This document shows positions 11,581 to 22,900 of a DNA stretch of 64,000 bases, one piece after another. The position numbers and the translations under genes were made by a program. Within the stretch, counting starts at the first letter, position 1; every line of letters starts with the position of its first letter. Under the pieces are notes generated by a model that made no database searches, was not told the DNA's origin, and was given only the letters and a program-made list of their open reading frames with translations. This DNA is from Echinarachnius parma (lineage: Eukaryota; Echinodermata; Echinoidea; Clypeasteroida; Echinarachniidae), in assembly GCA_037951105.1 (NCBI GenBank), contig JBAMJV010002957.1, forward strand, positions 62,001-126,000, given 5' to 3'.

Positions 11581-12448
11581 CAGCCTTGGAAACAATTATT
11601 AGACCAAGCACTTTTTGATAATTTTTTTGGAAGTTTCACGCTATTTTGTTCATTTTATAATATTTCAAAGACAAATTTGTTAATGACATACCAAAAGGGG
11701 TATGGTCAATTGTGTAAGTGATACCTGCCACATATTTTCTGCCTTCAATTTGATTAAAAACATGAATTTTTAACTAATTGTATGGATTTTGTCCATTCCT
11801 TACATTAAAGGCGTAGGTTTTATATACATTTTGTAATACAATGTGCACAATTTGATGATCTTTTGCTGTAAATTGTGATCATACCATAGAAAAGCCTCTC
11901 TAGTTCCTAGTGTGACTTGTATTAGCACTTTGATTCTTGGTGAGAGTTGCAAAGTGGCATAAAACGCTGTTGGAGAAGCAAATAATATTTGGATGCTGAC
12001 TGCCTGTGCTTTATCAATGTACCAGGATAGAGGCCATCTTCACCTGGTCTTACATCTTTGATAAGAGCAAGTGACTTTCACTTGGCAACTCAAATCAAGA
12101 ATTAATTTACTCATAAACAAGCTCCACAAATAATGAAAGATATTTCCCTGATATAAGCACTACTTACAGAAAAAAAATCATAAAATGTTCCACTATGCAT
12201 TGAAAACGTGTGTATAAAACCCATACCTTTTTATGGTAAAAATCCACACAATTATTCATGAAATTCATGTTTTCATCAAAATCAAGACATAACTTCTGCT
12301 GTAGGAACTTATAATCCCATTGACTATACCCCCTTTGATATCTTATGAACTTTTGTTTCTTTAAAATGTCACAAAAGTGACAAAATAGTTTAAACAATCT
12401 AAAAAATTGAGCAAAAAGTGCTTGGTCTAATAATTATTTCCAAGGCTG
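11581..12448. mobile_element. Non-autonomous Tc1/mariner-like element
   Basis: 868 bp flanked by TA on both sides. The inverted ends begin CAGCCTTGGAAACAATTATT, with gaccaagcactttt further in. No transposase frame inside. The TA target and CAG start fit Tc1/mariner. Confidence 0.85.
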
Positions 12449-12500
12449 TATTTGTAGGTTGGCGTGTGACATAATGTGGGCATGTGTGTGCCTGTATGTG

Positions 12501-12501
12501 C

Positions 12502-12553
<52 letters not shown>

Positions 12554-12560
12554 GTATTCA
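12501..12560. repeat. (TG)n microsatellite within a TG-rich tract
   Basis: Pure TG core with degenerate TG/TA-rich sequence to about 12710. The open frames over it are compositional artefacts. Confidence 0.9.
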
Positions 12561-12719
12561 TTTGTGTTTGTACGTGCGGATGCGTGAATTTGTTTGTGCT
12601 TGTGTACGTGTTCTGTTTGTGTCCGTGCACTTGTGTGTACGTGTATGTATTAAAGACAGAGCTTGTGAGTTTGTGCGTGTCTGTGTGTGCGTGCATATGT
12701 GTGTGTGAAGGAGAAGCAC

Positions 12720-13845
12720 ATTTCGCCACCAGCAGAATAACTAGCATTACATTCTTTTCAGTCGCAGAACAGTGGCAAGCGTCCGATTATCAGGGTCAGT
12801 CACACTCGGTGGATGCATATAAAAGAAACCTTTATCTGTATCGATTACGCAGTGAATAGATAAATCGATTGTTCTTGACAACACAATTGTATGAGTCTTT
12901 TGAGGCATTTTGCCATTATGTCTTGACCAAAGCAAATCAATCTCTTCGATACGATTGACTTGTTCACCAGACCTCGTAGCCTAAAAGATTGTCCGAGTCT
13001 CATGCATGGGAGAGATCGATTTTGGACGAGACCATGACAGGTCAGTGGCGAAGTGCCGTCTCACAAAATAACAAAACATAAGGGTCACATCTGTTGAAAA
13101 CAACAACGTAATAATATGCCCCTTCCCCAATAATTTGTTTGCCCCCCCCCCAAACAACAAAAACAAAATAGTCACACGACGCTATACGCCACTTTGACGG
13201 GGAATATATGCGCAACTCACAGTTTTGAAGACGGGTAATTTTAAAAATATTACCATTTATTTATTTACCAAAATACAAAAAAGTTACTATAATCCTGACA
13301 ATATATAAAGAGACACTTCATCAAATGTATTCATGTAAAAGTACGATTATGTACACATAGCCCATATGACTAGTATTTCTATGATATACATGTGAACATT
13401 TTATAGACATAATAATAATAATGCATACATTAATGTACAAGCAAAACCGAACTGCACATGCTACATTCATTTCGTGTCTGTGTCCTTTGTGGTGGAGCAG
13501 CAGCTTTAACAATGGGATAATACACAGGGCCCAATCCTTTCAACATTCGTATTGCTTCTTTGTTATAAATCATTGATCGATTGATGTCTACGTCAAAAAC
13601 ACGACAACACAACAGCTTGACGTACATAGGTAAATTCATAAGATAAAATGTTCTACGTACAGTTATTATTACATTACTGCCATACTTGAAGGAAATGTTT
13701 TCGAGTAGCTAAAGTCATGCCCACAAGGATAGCGAGGAGAATGTGACACTACTTTATACACAGACCAGCTTTTTGGCCGTATGCGGGATGACATTAAACA
13801 CCTTTTACTTCATTATGTGACAAAGCGAATAAACACTGAATATTT
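12720..13845. other. Intergenic, no gene recognised
   Basis: Mixed sequence with a short poly-C run at 13142-13151. No exon, RNA gene or clear mobile element seen. Confidence 0.5.
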
Positions 13846-15285
13846 GTGAAAGCTATGTGCTTCGATCCTTCTACAGTGGATGGCCGTAACATTAACTCAA
13901 CCCGTCCCGAGATCAGTTCGAGGATGCAAGTTAGTCTATCGAACTACTACCACGTGTATTTTTCAATTGCAGCCAGGAAACAAATACATCCTGCAATAAG
14001 GACGTTGAATACAGATGGGAGACTTCCTTCGATCCACCCACCTTCATCAAAAGGTGCTCAGTCCTTCCCCGTGAGGAGCGGAATTGTGACAAGGCTTTCG
14101 CTGCGCCATAGAGAGGGACTTACGTCAGCAGCAGAAAAAGAACAGCAAATGCAGCTTTGGCCATCACACCCAGTGGGTTACCATGGTAAAGGGACAGCGA
14201 AGAATAAATTGCCACATGATAAAACGAGCACGCTGACTCGGAGGGCGTTCCGTCTGCCAGTATTAGATGGAACGCAGGTTACACTCTCTCAGCGTGGAGA
14301 CGATCAAGTCGGGAATTCAGGGAAGAATTCGCACCAGTTCTGGAATTCTGGACGGAACTCTCATCGATCCTCGTATTCCGGGAATAGTTCGTACCGATTC
14401 GGAAACTCGGGGACGAGCTCGCGCACTAGTTTCCATGGTTACCCAGATAATGACAACGACCGAGCACCGCAAGAACGTTACTCGCGCAGCTCAGATAATG
14501 ATGGCGTCAGTTCGACCTTATCAATCGAACCCTACCCTTTCAAAACAAACACTGAATTCAATTATATGCAGAAGGAAACGAAGGCGTCACCATTCAATAA
14601 AGAACATACATCAGAGAAGAAAAATGCACTAAAGAAGAAGAAGCGGACTTCAACAAAGTCTCAAGCACCACCAGAGAAGCCAAAGCAACGGAAGAGGGTC
14701 TACCGGAAGCAATTCAAGGATATCGCGCATCTGAGATCGAAAGCTCCGACATCGTACGAGAAACAACTGGAAAAGCTGTTGCCAGTGAAGAAGCTGTTCA
14801 ATTACTCGAAGGCTCTGGACATTGAGCTTCGGAAGCACATTCCTTCACGCATCCCCGGTGGGAAGCTGAAGCCTGGTTACAAGAGATCAGATGAAGGAGA
14901 GATTCTGCTGCCAACGCATCCTCTTAAGGTCAAAGCTGACCACCTTCTCGACGTGTCCGTCATAGGCCCGTCTACTGAAGGTACGGATCCGGGTTTGCAA
15001 CTCATGAGGAGGCACGGAGAGGACCTCGCGACGTTCCTGGAGCGAAGGAGAAAAACAGAGCAGCGACTCGCAGACCAGTTGAAGAAGAATGCCATGACGG
15101 TTTCCTTTGAAGGATACTCCAAGCACGCTAGGCAGACAAGAACGTCACATCCAGTTGAGGACGGTGAGATTGCTGCTAATAGAGATAGTGAATGTAAAGA
15201 TGTTTTTAGTAATGAAACATCGAATCATTCCTGTAGTGGCGCCGACGAAACTAGAAGCGACGATGGTGGTCAAGAGGAAAATTAA
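13846..15285 (+). CDS. Unrecognised basic protein, 479-codon open frame
   Basis: Long open frame with balanced codon use in AT-rich surroundings, so probably real. No family recognised. Residues about 155-200 form a degenerate 12-13-residue repeat rich in Asn, Ser and Gly (NSGKNSH, NSGRNSH, YSGNSS, NSGTSS). A lysine patch follows (KKNALKKKKR, about residue 260), then a well-ordered, charged C-terminal half (YEKQLEKLLPVKKLFNYSKA; FLERRRKTEQRLADQLKKNA) predicted helical, and an acidic, Ser-rich end. There is no signal peptide or TM segment. A polypyrimidine-AG at 13960-13972 could be a real acceptor, making this the last exon from 13973 with the upstream ATG unused. AATAAA at 15578-15583 fits a polyadenylation signal. 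The lysine patch suggests nuclear or cytoskeletal location (inference). Confidence 0.6.
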   Translation: MKAMCFDPSTVDGRNINSTRPEISSRMQVSLSNYYHVYFSIAARKQIHPAIRTLNTDGRLPSIHPPSSKGAQSFPVRSGIVTRLSLRHREGLTSAAEKEQQMQLWPSHPVGYHGKGTAKNKLPHDKTSTLTRRAFRLPVLDGTQVTLSQRGDDQVGNSGKNSHQFWNSGRNSHRSSYSGNSSYRFGNSGTSSRTSFHGYPDNDNDRAPQERYSRSSDNDGVSSTLSIEPYPFKTNTEFNYMQKETKASPFNKEHTSEKKNALKKKKRTSTKSQAPPEKPKQRKRVYRKQFKDIAHLRSKAPTSYEKQLEKLLPVKKLFNYSKALDIELRKHIPSRIPGGKLKPGYKRSDEGEILLPTHPLKVKADHLLDVSVIGPSTEGTDPGLQLMRRHGEDLATFLERRRKTEQRLADQLKKNAMTVSFEGYSKHARQTRTSHPVEDGEIAANRDSECKDVFSNETSNHSCSGADETRSDDGGQEEN

Positions 15286-15577
15286 ACGTGTGTAACAGAA
15301 CACAACTTATATTTGATAAATCTGCGATAGCTTTGACCAGTTGAAAAGGAATGCCATGTGCAGATGAGAACAAAGAAAAGTTTAATGATAGATAATTTCT
15401 CTAACACTTATGACACTTGTGTTTCAATGTTCTATTAAATATAACTTTTGTCCTTTCATTAACATGCCAGAAATAAGGTCGTGCAGATTCAACAAAATAT
15501 ACACGCACTATTGAAGTACGGGTATTTTATGACGAGTAAAGGCCAGCATGGACATAAGGAGTAGGGATAAATAGTAA

Positions 15578-15583
15578 AATAAA
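15578..15583 (+). terminator. Candidate polyadenylation signal AATAAA
   Basis: Canonical hexamer about 290 bp after the stop of the 479-codon frame. Position is plausible for its 3' end, though chance is possible in AT-rich DNA. Confidence 0.4.
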
Positions 15584-16507
15584 TGCATTTCTGTTAATCG
15601 AGTTTTCCCAATATACTGCATTTAGAAGTCTAATAATCAAATTATTGTCATCGGGCATTAATTGAAATGAGAGCCAAACGCTGACATTTTAGTCTACGGC
15701 TAGTGCTTAGTGACTAAGTATTAAAGAGATCCTTTGAAGCAATAGTTGAGTTTTCAAGGATGTTATTACACCAACATAATATTAGAAAATGTTATCATAA
15801 TTTATATACCGATGTCATCAGAAGATTTTCTGTGTAAAAGTTTCATTGAAAAAGAACACTGCTTATCTAGTAAAGAGTGTGAACTTTATGTTATATTGTC
15901 ACCTACTGTTCATTGATTTGGACTACAATCTAAAAGCGTTCTAGAACGATTTTTATTCAATCATAAATATCTTGATAATTGAGGGGATATTTGTAAACAA
16001 AACCAATGCCATTCTTATGCTAACATAAGCCAAACCACGAGGTAAACTGAAAGTGTCAAAACCGAAGTGAGTTCGGTTGAATTTGACCAAATTAATGGAT
16101 CACTTTGATTGCAAACTTTCAGTAAAGGTGCATGTAACGATTACCAAAGCCATAGTAATATGGAATGTTGCTAATTAGACGGATAGATATATTAAAGACA
16201 TTTGCAAGTTTGGTAATATTATGTTGCATGTGCATTCAAGCTTTGTATGTAGTTTTTTTTTCTACTAACAATAATTCTTCCTGTAATCAGGATAACTATT
16301 TTGTATACTATTTTCTTCATTTATGAATATTTACATTAAGATCAACTCTCGCGTTTAATACAGTGGCGGGTCATTGATATAAAAGAGAAATACATTCAAA
16401 TAAATGCTAATTGCATCATTAATTGCATCATTAACATTAAGCACACAGTTATACAAAAACAAAACAGTATTGACTATGTAATGTATAATTTCAGAGCTTT
16501 ATGCATC

Positions 16508-16904
16508 TTAAAGGGATCTAGTAACTTTGCTGCCACGTGCAAAACGTGATGAGTGATTAATAAAATGTGTATTGTAGTGATCTGATATATCCACAAAGTA
16601 ATGTGTGAACATTTCACGTTAATTGGATGTTTTTTTAGCTGAGATATGAACAAAAATGCAAAGTGATATTCACTAACGCATTGTATTTACTTTGTACACG
16701 GCATGAAATTATCCCGTAGACAATTTCATATCTAAACACTTCAAACGTAAATATCTTTTGAACGAAATACAAATTTGAAAAACCGAAACCTGTCCCGTGC
16801 TTTTATTGTTAATATGAATATGATAAGGTATGTGAGAACCATGCACTATCTAGAGTTCCTAGTACGATTTTGAGGATTTTGACAATGTTACGACGTCCCT
16901 TTAA
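16508..16904 (+). mobile_element. TTAA-type MITE, family B, copy (full length)
   Basis: TTAAAGGGATCTAGTAAC at the left, acgacgtccctttaa at the right, 397 bp. Both ends keep TTAA. Confidence 0.85.
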
Positions 16905-17719
16905 TACAATAGTGTGTATGTTACCGTGTAATCAAAATACAATGTGTGAGAATGTTTCTTTGAAGGTAGAATGTCAAAGATATTTATGGAGATAATCAGA
17001 GTAATAATTATCATAAAATAAACCACATGTTTTAGTATACATATGGAAGTACGTATTTTATTAACAAAACTATTACAGGGTAAGTAATGTTTATCATTAA
17101 ATAAAACAATAATATACAACAAGCCATGTTACATTTTCAATCCTTACTGTATGTACATTGGATATATCAATATTTGTTTTATCTTGATACAATAGCAATC
17201 GACATGGTTCATTAAAATCTTTATTAAATCCGGCAATATGATTGTAACAAAATCTCAAAAATTCTTTGTTTAGTTTCATTTGTTATCATACCGTGCGCCA
17301 AAACTCCATACGTACTTGTCACCCTTTTTATCATACGTTAGATGCATCAGTAGAGTAGTTAAATGACACACAAAAACAATCAGTGGACATATGAGTGAAC
17401 AGCTAAATGATCACTTTACTATATACGTCAATTACAGTAGCAATGAAAGAACAACGTTAATACTGTGAGTGTATTTCAAAATTACCAAGCTGATAAACCA
17501 CTCAGACATAGCTAGGGCTAGAAATGGTTGCTGTAAGCCCTAAGAAATGTATTTAGTAGTAAAATATATTGCAATTATTACAGAAAAAAATTATGCAGAC
17601 GTGTAATAGCATACTTTAAGTTTTGTATATGGCGTGAAATTAATATGACACACACAATAAAAAACACATATTTATAAAAACGATATTCATGCAAAACAAT
17701 ATGTCAGAAACAATAGATT

Positions 17720-18221
17720 AAAAAACCTGCACCAATACATTACAAACTAATAGTAATAACTACACCATGCTCGAAAGGAATATAAAATTACAAATGACTA
17801 AGTAAAAAGCATGTTATCATTACAAAAGAGCCGTTAAAACTCAAGAGGGCCCTCTCTAAACAGTCATCGGTTTCAACCATTTAAAATCAAATATTGTGCA
17901 TGTGATGTTTTGTTGAAATAGTGATTAGATATTCAGCAACTATTTAAAACCTCTTTTGTACATTTTTGAAACGAGGAAGCATTACAAAAAAAAATTAACT
18001 TCTGGTTGAAAATTATCGAATAATTGTGGGGCCCCACATGCGTTACAAATGGTTATGTTTATGGATATTTCAGCCATTTCTGAACCGATTTTGATCAAAT
18101 AAAGTTTATTCTGTCATTAAAATTGTATGCTCTTTTGAATTTGACACTCAGTTTTACATTATCCCACAAACAAATTATTTTGTGTAGCGCCCTCTATACT
18201 AAAACTCAACTATCCCTTTAA
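17720..18221 (-). mobile_element. TTAA-type MITE, family A, 5'-clipped copy
   Basis: Internal landmarks caccatgctcgaaagg and agcgccctctat, right end actatcccTTTAA. The first 60 bp or so are missing. Confidence 0.8.
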
Positions 18222-19640
18222 TAAACTACTTTATAATTACATATTTCAGTTAGTAACGTCATATCACAAGACGTGCTTATAAGCCTTATCATATCAGTAT
18301 ACATGATAAAATGACGAGTCTTCAACACTAACAATAACCAAATAGGAAATCTATTTAAAACTTTTGATCACAATACAAATATTTACCTCCGAAAGTTTCG
18401 GCTGTCATACAGCCTTCGTCAGCGATGTGACCCAACCAAATAGCATCATTATTCCACTCAAACGACATTGAGGTTAGAAGAACAGCAATAACATTAAATA
18501 CTTTGAAAATGTTTTTTTTTTTTACCACGCGACCAATATTTACTATGATGTTACACAATTTACAATATTCATTTAATACACACATCCCATATAGTTTGAA
18601 TAGCGATCATGGCTATATCTGTATGTTCCATTTCCGTAGAATGCAAGTATTTTAGGATGTTAGGAATGTTACTGCTTATAATGGTAATTTCTGCTTATTT
18701 AGTCCTGCTTAAATTGATCAATTTAGTAGAATACCGGTCATTACGGTCAAACAAACGATATACATTTTTTTTGATATGTACACTGAACAAAAAGAACACA
18801 TAAGTCAGTATGCATTTGCATGTCATGGAGCCTTTACTAATTCGGGTTATGAAATGATGAGGAGTTGTTTTGGGGGATTTATATTGACACAGCGGAACCG
18901 CTGACAAGTGAACATTTAGTATGGAGCGTTAGTTTCGCTAATCCGCTCTAAATGTAATTTAATAGTTTTATTGCTGATTAGAGAAATTGTGCACACATCG
19001 CACCTCTGTATATATACATTTGGCAGTTGCATACGGGTCAATAAATGTGTTTGCATAATATGAATAAATCAGCTGGCCTAGCAGCTGGCCTCATTACACC
19101 TGCTTTATTTAGTCAAGCACCTCACAGAGTAACTTTTCATACGGCTTTGGCAGTTGTATTAAATCATAGATAATAATACTATTATGCACTTTCATATATC
19201 GCAGCTTCTATATTAGAGGTGGCGCGGGTTAGCATAATGTTAGCATTGTTAACATAATAAGAGGTGTGGTTTCTGACCGAAATATGAAAAAAGGGCACAA
19301 TTAGAGTAGAGAGAAAACCAATTATCATAAAGATCATACACACGCAAAATGCATAACTTATTACATATCTATACTTCGTCGCTAAGAACACTGTATCCAC
19401 GCATGACTAGTTAAAGTAATCATTTCCAATCAAACGTGATATCAGTTTGATATACGTTACCGGTATCTATCTATGCCTTTCCATACACACGGCTCTACTG
19501 TTAAAATTGACACCTTTTTAAACGTCCGTGTTCAATACCCAGAACCCCACAATTCTATACCGTGAGCAAACCTCCCTCCCTCACAGATCAATCGCCGCAT
19601 TCCTCCGAAGTTCCCATGGGCCAACGGGTTTACTCTTTAC
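18222..19640. other. Downstream flank of gene B, no firm feature
   Basis: Contains one minus-strand frame (18355-18585) ending in an exon-like HIADEGCMTAETFGG before GTAAAT. Similar wording occurs in retroelement-derived repeats, so I do not call a gene. Confidence 0.4.
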
Positions 19641-19649
19641 GCCACTGCT

Positions 19650-19933
19650 TCAGACTGCTGCTGACATTACACCCCCAGCATTACCTTCAAGGTCTGGACT
19701 TACCATATCGAGGCATGCTTGCACAAAGTCCAACAGATTAACAGTTACTGCAATGGCGACGTCAGCTTTCGATTTATTGGATCCGGTATATTGGAGCATG
19801 CGTATACTTTCATCCGGAATGGAATGTCTTGATATATCACCACACGTCGGTGACAGAGTGAGACTAAGTTGCTGTTTACAGCCTTCTGCATCTCTTAAAG
19901 GTCCAGTGTAGATGATCGCAACCAAGTGTTTAC
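19650..19933 (-). CDS. Gene B exon 12: end of cytoplasmic domain
   Basis: Acceptor ttactag, entry phase 1, stop TGA. KHLVAIIYTGPLRD corresponds to the strand and loop at the G4 position of GIMAPs, followed by a helix LLDFVQACLDMV. Matches gene A exon 12. Confidence 0.75.
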
Positions 19934-22900
19934 CTAGTAAACATGGTAAAAGGTAGTATGGAAATCATAATACAGTAGTTAAATAAAACAATGAACGATC
20001 TAGGGTACGTTGTGTAAAGGAATGAACTTTATTAGTACTATAGTAATAAAATACACATTCAAATGGATGCCTTAATAATCATTTGTCAACAAATGAAATA
20101 AGTCGAATAGTGTCGTTGAATTCCACCTCATGTTATATTTCGTATCTTGTATTTTATAATTGTATATGTATATTTCTCTTATTTTCACACCTTGTAATTT
20201 GTTGCTTAAAAACAACAAGTTACCTAGGTCCATGTGTTTGTCATGTTTTTTTTTTTTTTGATTTGATGTCAATAAAGCAATGATAGAAAACAAAATGAAT
20301 GGATTTGACTAATCACGTTGCTGAAATTCAAAATGTTTATCATATTGAATTCTGTCTTGAATCTTTAATGTTCAATCACGATCAAGTAACTATGTGAACT
20401 TGACTTGTCTTTTGCAATTAGACAAACACACATATAATAGTGTTTAACTTACCATGAAGTCTATCAATTTCTGCTGACTTGGTTCGAAGAGCATCGCGAT
20501 CGTTTTCACTAAGTTCGACTTTTCTGGATTGACACAAACAAGAAGAAGTATCTAAGACACATATATGACTACACAATCGGATCATTTTGTGTACACTACT
20601 TGTTACCTCGGTTACAATGAATTGAATGCATGATAGTATAACTAACTTCAGCCATCATAATTAATATTACAATCTAAACATATGTTGGTTTCCTGTACAT
20701 GTTAGCATGCTTTACGAATACGATATTTTTAGTAAATATTATTAAGTTCACGTCAACAAGAATGTAACCGGACTTCGTCTGCTAATAGTAATACGGAAAT
20801 AGGGTATTTTAGAGGATCACATTGATACTCATAATTGGTATCATAAAACCTATACCCCATGTAAAAAAAAGCCCTTTTACAAAGAGTTCAAGTTCAATAG
20901 TTACAAAGAGTTTTCAGAAAAGAGAATATATCTAAATTTACATAAGGTTTAGCTCGTTTTATAGTCGGTTACTGTTGTATTTTACCACATCCAGTGACTC
21001 TAAATCTCGTTTTAATTAGAAATTTTAATTATGAGTTTCTGAAAATGTTTCCCTATCAACAAAAACCAAAACGATTTAGGTTGCTGTCCTCCCCATAAGG
21101 TGCATGGTTAGAATAACAATAGAAAACTCCTTCTGCGTTTTGCCTCTTTTCGTTATTAGGAATACATGTACTCTGATTTCTGAATTTTGACCTAGAACGT
21201 TTATACACGACTAACACAAGCAGTTACGTCATATAAACCGATTCTTTTACATATATTGGGTTAAATGCTACATAATTTCAAAAGCTTAATATTTTATATG
21301 ATACCAATATGTGAATATAAAATTGACTTGATATATTACTAGCCGAATATAACGCACATTTATCTGACTAAAATTGCAAATGTGAAAGTGGTCCTGACTA
21401 CAAAAGTGCGCAACATTTGGCTTTCAAATTGACTTGTATTTTTTTCACGGAGATTCCAAATATGCTAAAAGTTTTTTTCTCGCCCCCCCCCCCAAAAAAA
21501 AAAATTAACAAGCAATCTAAGTAAAAAATCACCATCGATAACGCCCCTTAAACAAACAAAGTTGGGATTTGTCTGCACAGATGCAAATTATATTATAATG
21601 TGATAATGCAATCATTATTTTGTTTTGCTGGGCCATGTAAAAAACATTATATTTAAATTGACGAACCTATATTCACAAACGACGAAATGGCAATTTACGT
21701 CCACCTGAACATCATTCTCATTTAAATTGGCATCTGTATCTGTATGTAAATAACAATTGAAATACATGTCAAATTTGTATCTCGTTCAAATAATACTGAA
21801 GTATTTGTTGTTGGTTTACATAGAATGGAGCATATTCATCAATTCGTCCATTCAAATTTGTTATTTGTGATGCATTAAACATTATTCAATATGTTATAGC
21901 AGTTTGATTTGTCATTTTTAATCCTCATTTCCACCGGGAATTACATAGTCCTGCCTTAGACATGTTAGATATGAGGGTTTTGCATGTCAGCTAATTCATG
22001 AAAAGTGACTATGGACTTGATATCAATAGATCAAGTGCAACCAGCTGGCCGAGCCGACAATAACCAGAGTGTGACACACACTCGTGTACACACCCACTGA
22101 CTTGTAAACAGCTTCTCAATTTTGTATAATGTTTTTTTCTTGGACCAAATGTTGAACTCTACTTTTGAAAATACTGATTAATTGTGTGAAATTGAGTGAA
22201 TTACGCATCTCAAACACATGAGACAAGAGTGTACACTTTTGAGCTATCATATGCGCCAATGTGGATAATATCCATGCCATAGCTTTAGTTGTATTTGACA
22301 CCTCGTATAAAAAGAGATTTAGTGACAATGGCCGGTATTCTACTAAATGTATCATCTTAGGCTAGACTAAAACAGTCAGAAATTCCCAGTAACCAGTTAA
22401 ACCAGTTCAGAAAATGGAATTCAACAATCACATTGATGGTTGTCATGCACCACTTCTGATTGTTTCTTGTCATTATACATCCAGACAATATGATGCTTGA
22501 CATTCCAATGACGTGGTTTAACATGTCTCCAGTATTATACTGCCCTTTTAGTTGGAGGACATAATATTGCTGGTGACTTGTTAAACAATCTCTTCGGAAT
22601 GTTAGTCTGAGGAGAAACAATAGGGTTTATCTCGGGTGGTGCATGAAAATAATCAATGTGCTAGTCAAATTCCACTGGGATGGAATGGTTTGTATTGGGT
22701 AGTGGTGCTGTTATGTCCATTTAGTCTGGCCTAAGTTGATAAATATTTAGTAAAATACCACCCATATAGTTTAAAGATATATTCTCAATTTAATTTGGTC
22801 AATATAAAACAAATATAGACAATACAACGAACACTGGCGTTTGACAAACGTTACATGTAAGCTGATTTTGTACACAATCTGAGCTATTTTTCAATCTAAC

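Noticed and set aside
12427-12859. Frames rich in Cys/Val or His/Thr
   Set aside because: Translations of the TG microsatellite.
18355-18585. Minus-strand exon-like frame ending HIADEGCMTAETFGG
   Set aside because: Resembles wording common in dispersed retroelement repeats; no supporting neighbouring exons.
19528-19911. 127-codon plus-strand frame
   Set aside because: Lies over gene B exon 12, which is supported by splice phases and its paralogue in gene A.
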